DNA from: CAXMQZ01 sp963719055
GTDB lineage: Bacteria; Acidobacteriota; Thermoanaerobaculia; Multivoradales; JAHEKO01
Length of the DNA stretch: 64,000 nt
NCBI GenBank assembly: GCA_963719055.1
Contig: CAVRAU010000024.1
Span: forward strand, 105,507-169,506
Direction: 5' to 3'
The first letter of the stretch is position 1; every line of letters begins with the position of its first letter. Shown here in pieces: positions 29,116 to 38,317 of the stretch. A program made the position numbers and the translations under genes. The notes under the pieces were generated by a model. The model saw only the letters and a list, made by a program, of their open reading frames with translations. It was not told the DNA's origin and searched no databases.

Positions 29116-30366
29116 GTGTCCGTTCTGCTGGTTGCGATAGCAGGGGCGGTAGGGCTCGCCTTGATGCGCTACGAGTCGCTCTTTCTCATGCGGGAGGGCG
29201 AGAAGCGGGTCCAGGCCCTGGCCCAGAACCTCGCCGCCAACGCGCGGGATCCTCTGCTCATCGGCGACGACTTACGCCTCGGGCCGATCACTCAGTCGGT
29301 CATGAGAGAAGAGGACGTGCTCTACGCCTTTGTAGCGAATCATGAAGGCACGATCGTCTACCATCCGGACGGACAGAGGATCGGGGGCCAGTACTCGGGT
29401 GAAGCGGTCTTGTCCGGTGATCAGGAACTTCTCGCTGCTGTCCCCATCGTGATCGAAGGCACCACGGTGGGTCACGCCGTCGTCGGTTTGGGGTTGGATT
29501 TCATCAAGGAGGCGATGACCGCCACGGCACTGGGTCTCTTGCTCCCCCTGGGCTTAGGAACTCTGATCTCCGTGTGGGGTATCTTCTGGCTCACCGGAGT
29601 GCATGTCAGGCGGATTGAAAACCTCGAGGTGGCAGTGCAGGCGTTGGGCGCCGGGGAAAGGCTCGTGAAGACCGAAGTCAAGGGACGCGACGAGGTGGGG
29701 CGGCTCGCTCGCCACTTCAACCGTATGGTCCGCCAACTCGAGACCGCGCAGGGCGAGCTCGAAAGCAGCGTGGCGCAGACGGTCAGCGCTCTGGCGGCTG
29801 CGATCGAGGCCAAAGATGTCTATACCCGCGGACACTGTGAGCGGGTGGCCCGGATCTCTCGCGCCATGGCCGAGCAAATGGGTGTCGAGGACACCGATCT
29901 ACGAGATCTGGAGCTGGCGGCCTTTCTTCATGACATCGGCAAGATCGGTGTCCCCGGCAGTGCTATCGGCAAGAAGAGTCGGCTCACCGAGAGCGAAATG
30001 CAGAATATGCAGGAACATCCCGAGATCGGCGCCAGAATCCTGAGTCCCATCTCCTTTCTCGAGAGAGTCGGGACCTACGTCCGACATCATCACGAGCACT
30101 ACGACGGCTCAGGCTATCCGGCCGGAATCGCCGGCGACGCCATCCCACTGGCATCCAGGATCATCCATCTCGTGGATGCGTACGATGCCATGACGACGAC
30201 TCGTTCCTACCGCGCCGGGCTGGACCACGAAGAGGCGGTCCGGAGGATCCGACGAGGGGCGGGCGAGCAGTTCGATCCCGAGATCGTGGACTGTTTTCTC
30301 CGGCTGTATGATGAGGGTGTGATCTCCGCAATCTACGAGAATACAGGCGAGAGCCATGCCCGATGA
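29116..30366 (+). CDS. Membrane HD-GYP domain protein with HAMP linker, putative c-di-GMP phosphodiesterase
   Basis: About 416-426 residues: N-terminal TM, extracytoplasmic sensor (~30-130), second TM (TALGLLLPLGLGTLISVWGI), HAMP, then HD-GYP with LAAFLHDIGKIG and HHHEHYDGSGYPAGI, the full catalytic signature. The first usable start is GTG 29116, but this cuts the first TM helix; the frame is sensible back to 29086 and the ribosome-binding site GGGAGGAG (29073-29080) points there, where the codons are ATC TCT ATA. Overlaps the downstream lipoprotein gene by ATGA. Confidence 0.88.
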   Translation: MSVLLVAIAGAVGLALMRYESLFLMREGEKRVQALAQNLAANARDPLLIGDDLRLGPITQSVMREEDVLYAFVANHEGTIVYHPDGQRIGGQYSGEAVLSGDQELLAAVPIVIEGTTVGHAVVGLGLDFIKEAMTATALGLLLPLGLGTLISVWGIFWLTGVHVRRIENLEVAVQALGAGERLVKTEVKGRDEVGRLARHFNRMVRQLETAQGELESSVAQTVSALAAAIEAKDVYTRGHCERVARISRAMAEQMGVEDTDLRDLELAAFLHDIGKIGVPGSAIGKKSRLTESEMQNMQEHPEIGARILSPISFLERVGTYVRHHHEHYDGSGYPAGIAGDAIPLASRIIHLVDAYDAMTTTRSYRAGLDHEEAVRRIRRGAGEQFDPEIVDCFLRLYDEGVISAIYENTGESHAR

Positions 30367-31079
30367 AAACGCTTGCCCCAGCGGTTGTCGTCATCCTGCT
30401 CACAGGCTGCGCGTCTATCCGACCCCACCCCGGTAACGAAGAAACGTGTGATCGGATTGCGAGCCTTGCCGACGACGGCGAGCTCAAGCCCGCAGTCGAC
30501 GAGATGACTACCTTGGAGAAGGAGGGCATCGTCTGTCCGGAGAAAGTCCGAGTCGCGATCGATGGGGCCCGCGCTCGCCTTGCCGAGGCCGACGCTCTGG
30601 TGCTCAGCGCCCAGTCCAAGAGACAGCTTGGTGACCTGGAGGGTGCCTCGTCCGATTTGGAGAGAGCCCTCGAGGTCTATCCCAAGTACTTCTGGGCCGA
30701 GAAGCAGTTGCGGGACGTCCAAGGGGTTCTCTCAGAGAATCAGGCTGAAGGTCGGCTTCAGGCGCAGCGACGCTCCGACGTCAAGCTCTCCCAGTCGCGG
30801 GCGGCCGAGGCACGTGGCGATCTGGTGGAGGCGAGCCGTCTGACCTCTGAAGTCCTCGACAACCCACCGACAGATCCGGATTCGAGGAGCGACCTCGTCG
30901 AGTACAGTCGGCTGCTGGGTCTGAAACTCTTCTCCGAGGGTGAGCTCACCAAGGCCCGGGACCTCTGGCGCCAAGCGCTCTCGCTCGACCCTTCCAATCA
31001 GAAGATTCTCGACTACCTCGAAGACGTCGACCAAAGCCTGAGAAGTCTGGAGCAAATCAAAGCCAGAGACGACGGCTGA
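30363..31079 (+). CDS. TPR-like lipoprotein
   Basis: 238 residues. MKTLAPAVVVILLTGCAS is a lipoprotein signal with lipobox LLTGC. The rest is helical repeats (AQSKRQLGDLEGASSDLERA, LWRQALSLDPSNQKILDYLE) of the TPR type. The start overlaps the HD-GYP stop (ATGA), so the two are translationally coupled, suggesting it acts with or is regulated with the HD-GYP receptor in the envelope. Confidence 0.82.
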   Translation: MKTLAPAVVVILLTGCASIRPHPGNEETCDRIASLADDGELKPAVDEMTTLEKEGIVCPEKVRVAIDGARARLAEADALVLSAQSKRQLGDLEGASSDLERALEVYPKYFWAEKQLRDVQGVLSENQAEGRLQAQRRSDVKLSQSRAAEARGDLVEASRLTSEVLDNPPTDPDSRSDLVEYSRLLGLKLFSEGELTKARDLWRQALSLDPSNQKILDYLEDVDQSLRSLEQIKARDDG

Positions 31080-31304
31080 AGGAATCGGACTTTCAGCCCG
31101 TTATCCGAAGGCGCCGATGGGCAAGCCTCGGATTGGTCAGTTGTCGAGCTGCAGGATCGGGCCTCCGATCCGCTCAGTATCGACCTTTGGTCCCACCCGC
31201 AGGGGTAGTGCGCTCACGGCCTTCCGGCAGTACCTTTAGAGGGGGCTCGACAAAGGCCGGGCCAGGAGAATGCCGGTCCAATGAAGCTACACGGGAGACC
31301 ATCC

Positions 31305-32174
31305 ATGTTCAAGAGCGTAACTACCGTAGCCGTAGCACTCCTGCTCGGCCAGGCGGCCGGGGGTCGGGGCTGTGGACTTCACGGTCACCAAGCTCGATGA
31401 CACCAACGACGGGTTCTGCGACGTCGACTGTTCCTTTCGAGAAGCCGTCATCGCCGCCAACGACTCCGCGGGTCTCGACGAGATTTTCCTGCCGCCAGGC
31501 GAGATCGTGTTCGGGATTGCCGGTACAGGCGAAGACTTTGCCGCCGAGGGTGATCTCGACGTTCTGGATTCGGTGATTCTCTGGGGAGATTCGAGCCTGG
31601 GCACCGTGATCGACGCCAATCGGTTGGATCGGGTCTTTCACGTCATTGGTCCAACAGCGGTCGTTACCATGCAGTTCCTCATAGTCCGAAATGGCTACGA
31701 GCCAAGCGCAGGAGGTGCGGGTATCCTTGTCGGAGCCGCCGATTTGCACCTACTGGACGTCCTGGTCACCGGGAACGAGGGCAACCCAGGTCTCCCTGGT
31801 GGCGGAATCAGGGCGAGCCAGTTTTCTTTGGGACGCTCGAGGGTTCCACAATTGCCGGCAACTCCCTGGGCGAGGTGAGTATCGTGCAGAGTGACCTCCT
31901 GGCTGAAAATTCGACCATCAGTACTGCCATTGGTTCCTCGGGAGGCGCAGCGATCAACGTGTCGGGTGGTGGCACCGCGAATCTGAGGAACGTCACGCTC
32001 GTCCGATCGCCCGGCTCCTTCTACTCGGTTGCGGCATGGAACCCGGGCACTGTAACTGTCGAGGACTCGATTCTCAGCGGTGACTGCTTCATCCAGGCAG
32101 GGGTCTCCTGGAGTTCCATTGGCGGCAATCTCGAGAGCCCAGGACAACCCACGGGCACCCCCCACCAGAAATAG
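31305..32174 (+). pseudogene. CSLREA-domain secreted protein, frame broken and 3' truncated
   Basis: The ATG at 31305 (GGGAGA before it) encodes signal MFKSVTTVAVALLLGQAAG; within a GGGGG run at ~31360 the frame changes to VDFTVTKLDDTNDGFCDVDC followed by SFREAVIAAN, the CSLREA motif. Parallel beta-helix repeats follow (ILVGAADLHLLDVLVTGNEG). A second change near 31830 leads to TLEGSTIAGNSLGE and SIVQSDLLAENSTIS. The frame ends right at the 3' end of the opposing methyltransferase gene after SSIGGNLESPG, a point where homologues normally continue, so the 3' end appears lost. Dropping one G in the homopolymer restores the first junction. Confidence 0.6.
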
Positions 32175-32176
32175 CG

Positions 32177-32974
32177 TCAGCTCACGACCACTAGGTGAGC
32201 CGGTGAATCGAACACCACGTCGCCACCTTCTTCGACCAGGTGGGCCAACTCGCGTTCCGCCTCCGTCAGGATCTGCTCGATCTGCGGCTCCGACACCGTC
32301 ACCCCCATCACCGGGAGCCAACCGCGCAGGTCCGCCTCGACCATCATTCGAATACTCGGAAACCTGGCCGTCCCCATGCGAGTGATCACCTTGGGCGCCG
32401 AGAGGCCGGCAGCCTCGCACAAGGCGGTCAGCTCTTGTGGATCTCCGAGAGCAAACGGAGCGCGGAGTGCATCAGCCGCGGGCCTTCCGGCCACGCGGTC
32501 GAGGAGCGAGACCTCGAGCGAGTAGGCCGGAGAGTTCTCGAGCGCGTCCCACACCGCCACCACGAGCCTTCCTCCCGGCACCAGCACGCGCGACATCTCT
32601 CTGAGCGCCGCAAGACGATCCGCGAAGAACATCATGCCGAACTGACTGACAACCGCGTCAAAGGTCGCGTCCGGAAAGGGCAGGGCTTCCGCGACGCCGG
32701 GTCGCCACTCGACCGTCGAGTCCAGCTTCGCCGCTACAGCGAGCATGCCGGCGTTTGGGTCGACCCCTGTGGTCGAGCCAGTCGGCCCTACTCTCTCTGA
32801 AGCTGCGCGGGCAAGAACGCCGGTGCCGCAGGCGACGTCCAGGACGTGCTGCCCCGAGGTCAGCCCTGCCGCGTCCAGAACGGGGTCCGTCCATTCCTGG
32901 AAGAGCGCCGGAACGTGCAGTGCCTCGTAGGCCTCCGCCGCCGCGATTTGGTCCTGCAGTCCAGGGTCATTCAT
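32177..32974 (-). CDS. Class I SAM-dependent methyltransferase (Methyltransf_11/25)
   Basis: 265 residues from the ATG at 32974. SAM motif I QHVLDVACGTGVLARAA, acidic loop GVDPNAGML, motif DAVVSQFGMMFF and RVLVPGGRLVVAVW are all in place. Resembles UbiE/COQ5-like small-molecule methyltransferases with a C-terminal helical substrate domain. The stop lies two bases from the truncated CSLREA gene. The 236 bases upstream, to the nitrilase gene on the same strand, show no gene. Confidence 0.88.
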   Translation of the reverse strand: MNDPGLQDQIAAAEAYEALHVPALFQEWTDPVLDAAGLTSGQHVLDVACGTGVLARAASERVGPTGSTTGVDPNAGMLAVAAKLDSTVEWRPGVAEALPFPDATFDAVVSQFGMMFFADRLAALREMSRVLVPGGRLVVAVWDALENSPAYSLEVSLLDRVAGRPAADALRAPFALGDPQELTALCEAAGLSAPKVITRMGTARFPSIRMMVEADLRGWLPVMGVTVSEPQIEQILTEAERELAHLVEEGGDVVFDSPAHLVVVS

Positions 32975-33210
32975 CGAGACTCTCCTCTCGTCCACGCACC
33001 TTCTGGTGGATGAGTCCTGCGACGGGGCTGCCAGATGTCTGGGGAGCCAACCGACAGGTCCCGCGTCTGTTTCAAGATCTTGCTCTGTAGCCGACTGTAT
33101 CAGCGTGAGCCGTCTGTCTCGTCCTCGTCCAACCGTTCCCCTGCCTCCTGCGGAGAATACTGTCCCGGGTTCAAACGAAATGGATGTGATGTAGTCCTGT
33201 TGGAGATTCG

Positions 33211-34137
33211 CTACTCGTGGCGACGAACGGCGAATTGAAATACATCCGGACGCGCGTAGTGACCGGCTGAGTCGAACATGCGTTTCGCCGCAGGAATCAG
33301 GTCGAGATCGAGATCCGCGTAGAGAATCTCCTGCGTCCCTTTTGCCGGACCAACGAGGACTTTCCCCATTGGATCGATGATGCAGCTGTTGCCCTGGTTG
33401 ATCCACTCTCTGCCTTCCGGATAGAGCTTCTTGAACTCGTAGGTTTCCGGGATCTCCTCCAGGCGGAGGGCCTGGCAACAGTTGATTACAAACATCCCTC
33501 CCTCCCTTGCGATGTGGCGCATTGCAAGGAGCCAAGGATCGCTCGAGTCCCACGTCGGAACCACAAGGATCTGCACTCCCATTTCGTACATCGCCTGTCG
33601 CGCCAGGGGCATGTAGGCCTCCCAGCAGAGTAGCCCGCCGAGCTTTCCGATCGGAGTGTCAAAGGCACTCAGAGTAGTACCGTCCCCCTGGGCCCACACC
33701 GTCCGCTCGCCCCCAGTCGGTATCAGCTTCCGGTGGGTGCCCAGGACATCGCCCTCATCCGAGATAAAAAGAAGCGTGTTGAACAGACTGGAGCCAGAGC
33801 ACTCCGCGTTTCTTTCGTTCACCCCGATCGCGACGTGGATGCCTGCGGATCGTGCAGCTTCGCAAAGTCGTTCGGTGGGCTCATCCGGGATAGCCACCGC
33901 GTTGTCCAGCAGCTCCCGGTAGTACCCGTTCAAGACCGCGACGGCGCTGTTTTTTACCAACCACACCCAGTCCGGGTAACCCGGAACAAAGACCTCTGGA
34001 AAAACGATGAGCTGTGCGCCGTTCTTGGACGCCTCGGCGATGAGGGTGCAGGCCTTGTCGACCGACTCGCGCAGATTCAGGAAGACAGACGACTGCTGCG
34101 CGGCGGCGACCGTCAGCGGGGAGCGAGAAGTTGGCAT
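33211..34137 (-). CDS. Nitrilase-type carbon-nitrogen hydrolase
   Basis: 308 residues, family length. The Glu-Lys-Cys triad is visible: LIVFPEVFVPGYPDW, GTHRKLIPTGGERTVW and GLLCWEAYMPLARQAMYEMG. The CWExYMPLAR form is that of true nitrilases or cyanide hydratases rather than amidases. It should hydrolyse a nitrile to the acid and ammonia in the cytoplasm. GGAGG precedes the ATG at 34137. Divergent from the ArsR gene across 145 bases. Confidence 0.92.
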   Translation of the reverse strand: MPTSRSPLTVAAAQQSSVFLNLRESVDKACTLIAEASKNGAQLIVFPEVFVPGYPDWVWLVKNSAVAVLNGYYRELLDNAVAIPDEPTERLCEAARSAGIHVAIGVNERNAECSGSSLFNTLLFISDEGDVLGTHRKLIPTGGERTVWAQGDGTTLSAFDTPIGKLGGLLCWEAYMPLARQAMYEMGVQILVVPTWDSSDPWLLAMRHIAREGGMFVINCCQALRLEEIPETYEFKKLYPEGREWINQGNSCIIDPMGKVLVGPAKGTQEILYADLDLDLIPAAKRMFDSAGHYARPDVFQFAVRRHE

Positions 34138-34246
34138 GTCGACCTCCGAAGAGAATTCAGACCTCCATTCTGACGTATTGCCCGCGAGGGTTCCAAGAAA
34201 CTGGCAATAGGCAACCCTGATTCGAGAGCCCATCCGGGCCTGGGGC

Positions 34247-34275
34247 TTGACAACATTTAGATGATTAGCTAAATT
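34247..34275 (+). promoter_or_regulatory. Promoter with overlapping inverted repeat, probable ArsR/SdpR operator
   Basis: TTGACA (34247-34252) and TAAATT (34270-34275) are spaced by 17 bases, a good sigma-70 promoter. Across the same bases lies the inverted repeat ATTTAG - 8 bases - CTAAAT (34255-34274), a size and AT-rich type fitting an ArsR-family dimer. The predicted start of transcription falls at about the ATG at 34283 and no ribosome-binding site precedes it, so the mRNA is probably leaderless. Confidence 0.6.
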
Positions 34276-34282
34276 ACGAATC

Positions 34283-34606
34283 ATGAACAAGGTCTTCAAA
34301 GCCCTTGCCGATCCCACCCGACGCCGGGTGCTCGAGCTCTTGCGCGAGCGACCGATGGTTGCCGGCGAGCTCTCCGAGCACTTCCCGGTCTCGAAGCCCA
34401 CCATGTCGGCCCATTTTGCGGTGTTGCGAGAGGCCGATCTGGTGGAGGCCGAGCGGCACGGCAAGACCATCCTGTACCGCCTCAAGATGTCGGTGCTCGA
34501 AGACGCGCTCCTCGGCTTCTCCCAGGCGTTCGGATTCACCAAACAGCCGAATCGCGCAGACAGCGAGAACGGTGATTTCATTGGAGAGGAAGAAGAACCA
34601 TCATGA
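34283..34606 (+). CDS. ArsR-family repressor, SdpR-like autorepressor
   Basis: 107 residues. MNKVFKALADPTRRRVLELL and the recognition-helix region VSKPTMSAHFAVLREADLV are typical of the SdpR branch of ArsR repressors; no metal-binding cysteines are present. The last codons overlap the start of the next gene (ATGA), a pairing like SdpR with its membrane partner. It likely represses its own promoter at the inverted repeat just upstream. Confidence 0.9.
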   Translation: MNKVFKALADPTRRRVLELLRERPMVAGELSEHFPVSKPTMSAHFAVLREADLVEAERHGKTILYRLKMSVLEDALLGFSQAFGFTKQPNRADSENGDFIGEEEEPS

Positions 34607-35007
34607 AAATACGAAGCGCGCTACTCCTCGCTGGCCTCATGCTCTTATTCACGCTGGCTGTGGTCTTCGCAGACAAAGCCGGGTATATCGGAGACGAGAC
34701 CTCCAAACGTGCAGTTCAAGTCGCCATTGGATTCCTGGTCGTCTATTGCGCAAACCTGGCTCCAAAGACCCTGGAGCCCTTGGCCACGACTGGCGATCCG
34801 TCCAGGATTCAAGCCTTGCAGCGGTTCTGCGGCTGGACCCTGGTTCTCGCAGGCCTGGGCTATTCCCTGGTATGGCTCATCGTGCCGATCGAGCACGCCG
34901 GCGTCTCATCCATGGCTATCCTCGGCGCCGGTGTTCTCCTGGTTGCCGCGCGCTGCCTCTGGACCTTCAAAGGCCGTGAGCGAAATCAACCTCGTGCGGA
35001 GCTTTGA
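34603..35007 (+). CDS. Small membrane protein paired with the SdpR-like repressor
   Basis: 134 residues with about four hydrophobic helices: ALLLAGLMLLFTLAVVFA, VQVAIGFLVVYCANL, LVLAGLGYSLVWLIV and MAILGAGVLLVAARC. It is too short and unlike the SdpI immunity protein in motif, but its place directly behind an SdpR-type repressor suggests the same logic of a repressor-controlled membrane protein. Overlaps the repressor gene by four bases. Confidence 0.75.
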   Translation: MKIRSALLLAGLMLLFTLAVVFADKAGYIGDETSKRAVQVAIGFLVVYCANLAPKTLEPLATTGDPSRIQALQRFCGWTLVLAGLGYSLVWLIVPIEHAGVSSMAILGAGVLLVAARCLWTFKGRERNQPRAEL

Positions 35008-35163
35008 CCCGGCCCATGCAGGCAAGATTCGTGCGTCCTCTCTTGGCCGTCGGGCTGCCCCCAGCTGAGTGCCTGAGTCAGAATAGTGACAGAGTAGAAT
35101 TATGGGGGAGCAAGGTCCGAGGAAGCGTTGTGACGTCGCGGGTGCACCCACAGAGAGGGGAAC

Positions 35164-36145
35164 ATGAACGAGAGGAGTCTGAAGATTCTCGAAGAAGGCG
35201 TCGGCGACCTGCTGACGCCGATCGACCTCGAAGCCTTCCGCGCTCACAACCGGGCCAAGGAGAAGGGTCTGGTGGACAAACGGATGAGCGAGAAGGAGGC
35301 TATCCGGCGATTCGTCGACGAAGGCGACTACGTCGGGGTGGAGCTCTACGGCACGGTGCGCTGCCCAATGTCGCTGACCCGCGAGCTCATCCGAGCGGGC
35401 TACCGCAGTCTGCGCGGCGTCGGCCAGGGGGTCTACGAATCGGATCTCTTCGCCGCTGCAGATTCGTTCAAGGCCATGGACTGGACCTATATCGGTCTCG
35501 AGGTCTACGGTGTGTCGTCGAACCTCCGGCGGGCCGTCGAATCGGGTTATGTGGAGAACGTCGTCGAATGGTCCAACGCCGCCCTGGCCTGGAGATTCAA
35601 GGCAGCGGCCATGGGGGTGCCCTTCCTGCCGACGCGCTCCATGCTGGGGACCGACACTCTTCAAGTACTCGGCCGCCAAAGTGGTGGAGTGCCCATTCAC
35701 CGGCGAGCCAGTCTGCCTGCTGCCGGCGCTGATCCTCGATGTGGGCGTGATCCACGTCAATCGTGCGGACAAGCACGGCAACTGCCAGATCGACGGCATC
35801 TCGGGTTTTGCAGCCGAGATGGCCTGCGCTTCGAAGAGAGTCATCATCTCGGCCGAGGAGATCGTCGACACCGAGGTCATCCGACGGACGCCCGATCGCA
35901 CCATCATTCCCTGGTACGTGGTCGACGCCGTCGTCGAAGCACCCTTTGGCTCCCACCCCGGGGAGATGAACGGCATGTACGAGCGCGACGAGGAGCACAT
36001 CCGCTCCTATTACGAGAGCACCAAAGACGTCGAGAAGGTGAAGGCCTATCTCGACAAGTGGGTCTACGGGGTGGAGAGTCACGAGGCCTACCTCGATCTG
36101 GTGGGTAGAGAACGGCTGGAGGAGCTGAGGATCAAAGGGGTCTGA
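35164..36145 (+). CDS. CoA-transferase subunit A, glutaconate-CoA-transferase-like (frame broken near 35660)
   Basis: First frame: MNERSLKILEEGVGDLLTPI, then a DUF-like N-extension and the CoA-transferase core VGVELYGTVRCPMSLTRELI, YIGLEVYGVSSNLRRAVESG. At MLGTDT an extra base shifts the frame, and sense continues as FKYSAAKVVECPFTGEPV and VGVIHVNRADKHGNCQIDG to the stop at 36145. The joined protein is about 326 residues, as in GctA-like family I CoA-transferases. It should pair with the product of the next gene, whose ATG follows the stop immediately, to move CoA between carboxylic acids. RBS GAGAGGGG is present. Confidence 0.82.
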
Positions 36146-36146
36146 G

Positions 36147-36914
36147 ATGGCAGATGAGCGCTACACCAGAACCGAGTTGATGATCTGCCTGGCCAGCCGC
36201 ACCATGGCCGACAATGCGACCGCTTTCATCGGCACCGGCATTCCCATGCTGGCGGCGTCGCTGGCGCAGAAGATGCACGCCAAGAACCTGACGCCGGTCT
36301 TCGAGTTCGGGGGCACCGGCGCCATCCTGGAGAAGCTCCCGCTGGCGGTGGGGGACATGCGCACCTACAACAAGGGCCTCCACGCCGCCGGCATCTGTAC
36401 CACCATGGAAGCAGCGCAACGCGGCTTCATCGAGTACGGGTTTCTCGGCGGCGCCCAGATCGATGCCTACGGCAACCTCAACAGCACGGTGATCGGCGAG
36501 CAGCCGGCGCCAAAGGTGCGACTGCCGGGATCGGGAGGAGGCAACGATGTGGGCTCCGCCTGCTGGCGCACCATCGTCATCATGCGGCAGTCGCCGCGGA
36601 CCTTTGTGTCCAAGGTCGATTTTCTCACCACTCCCGGCTATCTCGACGGGCCCGGAGCGCGGGAGCGCGCCGGCCTACCCGCGGACACCGGTCCCTTCCG
36701 AGTCGTCACCGATCTCTGCACCCTCGACTTCGAGGAGAAGAGCAAGCGGATGCGACTGCTGGCGCTCAACCCGGGGGTCGAACTGGAACAGGTACAAGCC
36801 GCCACCGGCTTCGAGCTACTCCTGCCCGAAGAGATCGGCCCCAACGAGGAGCCCAGCGCCGAAGAGTTGCGCATCCTGCGCGATGAGGTCGACAAGGATC
36901 GCCTCTACATCTGA
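36147..36914 (+). CDS. CoA-transferase subunit B, glutaconate-CoA-transferase-like
   Basis: 255 residues. NATAFIGTGIPMLAASLAQK and PVFEFGGTGAILEKLP are the CoA-transferase beta-subunit core, the glutamate in the latter being the candidate for the covalent CoA-ester intermediate. GGAQIDAYGNLNSTVIG and LPGSGGGNDVGSACWRTIVI match GctB. Together with subunit A it forms a hetero-oligomeric family I transferase; substrate acids are unknown. Confidence 0.9.
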   Translation: MADERYTRTELMICLASRTMADNATAFIGTGIPMLAASLAQKMHAKNLTPVFEFGGTGAILEKLPLAVGDMRTYNKGLHAAGICTTMEAAQRGFIEYGFLGGAQIDAYGNLNSTVIGEQPAPKVRLPGSGGGNDVGSACWRTIVIMRQSPRTFVSKVDFLTTPGYLDGPGARERAGLPADTGPFRVVTDLCTLDFEEKSKRMRLLALNPGVELEQVQAATGFELLLPEEIGPNEEPSAEELRILRDEVDKDRLYI

Positions 36915-36934
36915 TCGAGACTTTCGAGACATCG

Positions 36935-37390
36935 ATGAAGAAGCTGCTGAGACGCATCGCGCTCGCTGTTCTCGTCCTGCTGCTGGCCGCACAGCTGGTC
37001 CCGATAGAGCGCACGAATCCGCCGGCAAAGCTCGAGATCCCGGCGCCGGCCGAGGTGGGTCGAGTGCTCGAGCGCTCCTGCTACGATTGTCATTCCAATC
37101 GCACGCAATGGCCTTGGTACTCGTATGTGGCACCCGCGTCCTGGTTCGTGATCCGGCACGTGCGTGACGCCCGCGAAAATCTGAATTTGACCGAATGGCC
37201 GTTGATGGACATCGAGGGGCAGCTGTTCTTCCTGGGCGAGATGAAGAAGCAAATCGCGGCAGATAAGATGCCTCTCGATAGCTATCTTCTCCTGCATTGG
37301 GGCGCGCGGCTGAGCGACGCCGATCGCACGTTGCTGCTGGCTTGGATCGACGAGGAGATCGGTCTGCTGTCCGAGCCTGCATGGCCTTGA
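36935..37390 (+). CDS. Haem-binding domain protein (single CxxCH)
   Basis: 151 residues with an N-terminal signal/anchor (IALAVLVLLLAAQLVP), then VLERSCYDCHSNRTQWPWYS, the CxxCH motif with the WPWYS segment typical of the PF14376 haem-binding domain, and EWPLMDIEGQLFFLGEMKKQ. Periplasmic, probably membrane anchored, with a role in electron transfer. Twenty bases after the CoA-transferase gene and 60 before a second cytochrome. Confidence 0.88.
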   Translation: MKKLLRRIALAVLVLLLAAQLVPIERTNPPAKLEIPAPAEVGRVLERSCYDCHSNRTQWPWYSYVAPASWFVIRHVRDARENLNLTEWPLMDIEGQLFFLGEMKKQIAADKMPLDSYLLLHWGARLSDADRTLLLAWIDEEIGLLSEPAWP

Positions 37391-37450
37391 CAGAAACCAT
37401 GACTCCTGTGGCAACGTAGACTCTGAACGACATAGAAAGCGAGGTTCGAA

Positions 37451-38214
37451 ATGACGCAGGCAATTCAACGATTCATCGTCGCGGCGTGCGCTCTCGCGGT
37501 GCTGGTGCTGCTTGGCGCACCGCTCGGCGCACAGATTCCGGACGAGTTCACCAATCTCAAGGTCCTGGACAAGGACATCGGCAAGCAGCAGTTGATCGGC
37601 ATCATGAAGGGCTTCTCCGGAGCCCTGGGAGTTCGCTGCAACCACTGCCACGTGGGGCCGGACAATCTGCAAGGGATGGACTTTGCCACCGATGAAAAGG
37701 AGCACAAGCGCGCGGCGCGAGCGATGCTCGAGATGGCAAGCGCGATCAACAACCAGTACATCGGCAGCTGGGACGAGGCTGGCAGCAAGGGCGAGCACCA
37801 GAGTGTCAACTGCTTTACCTGCCACCGCGGCCAACCGAAACCGCCAGCCAAGCTGACCGCGATCCTGAGCGAAACCGCTGAAAGCGAAGGCGTCGACGCC
37901 GCCATGGCGCAGTACAAGGAGCTCAAAGCGGAGCACTTTGGCGCCGGTCTCTACGACTTCAGGGAGCGCATCTTCGGCGAGCTCGCGCAGGAGGCCTTCG
38001 AGGCGGGCGACATCGATACCGCTATGCAGATCCTGAGTTCGTCGCTGGAGATCTATCCCGAATCCGCCGATCTGCACGCCTTCCTGGGCATGGCGCTACT
38101 GCAGAGTGGAGACGCGGAGGGGGCGGCCGGGAAGTTCGACGAGGCGCTGGAGCTCGACCCCGAGAACGTCAACGCACGGCGTGGCAAGACGATGCTCGAG
38201 AGAGGACGCAGTAG
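37451..38214 (+). CDS. Reaction-centre-type c-type cytochrome with TPR C-terminus
   Basis: Signal peptide VAACALAVLVLLGAPLGAQ, then LGVRCNHCHVGPDN and SVNCFTCHRGQPKPP, two CxxCH haem sites arranged as in the photosynthetic-reaction-centre cytochrome subunit family common in non-phototrophic acidobacteria. C-terminal TPR repeats end KFDEALELDPENVNARRGKT. The frame as read runs on to 38374, into the terminator and the opposing gene; the paralogous fragment at 41454-41534 ends at the equivalent place with LERGQ-stop, so a one-base shift and a stop at 38214 are more likely. Confidence 0.85.
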
Positions 38215-38263
38215 CAGGGCGACGGCTAGCTTTTCGCGGAGATCGGGACCATCGAACAGACTA

Positions 38264-38295
38264 GGGCCGCGGGAGATTGATCCTTCCCGCGGCCC
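38264..38295. terminator. Strong bidirectional terminator hairpin
   Basis: GGGCCGCGGGA (38264-38274) pairs perfectly with TCCCGCGGCCC (38285-38295), an 11-bp GC-rich stem with a 10-base loop, placed between the converging cytochrome and channel genes. Short T/A runs flank it on each side. Confidence 0.75.
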
Positions 38296-38317
38296 TTACT
38301 GTGCTCGCTGCTGGAGA

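Noticed and set aside
28204..31317. The 12-base string ATGAAGCTACAC found at 28204 and again at about 31281
   Set aside because: Two copies of a 12-mer without extended similarity on either side are likely chance.
32177..33553. A 458-residue frame with an N-terminal extension before the methyltransferase
   Set aside because: The extension is low-complexity Arg/Ser sequence without sense; a ribosome-binding site and ATG at 32974 give a normal methyltransferase.
33211..34581. A 456-residue frame reaching antisense through the ArsR gene into the nitrilase
   Set aside because: The extension is the complement of the ArsR coding sequence; the nitrilase starts at 34137 with a good ribosome-binding site.
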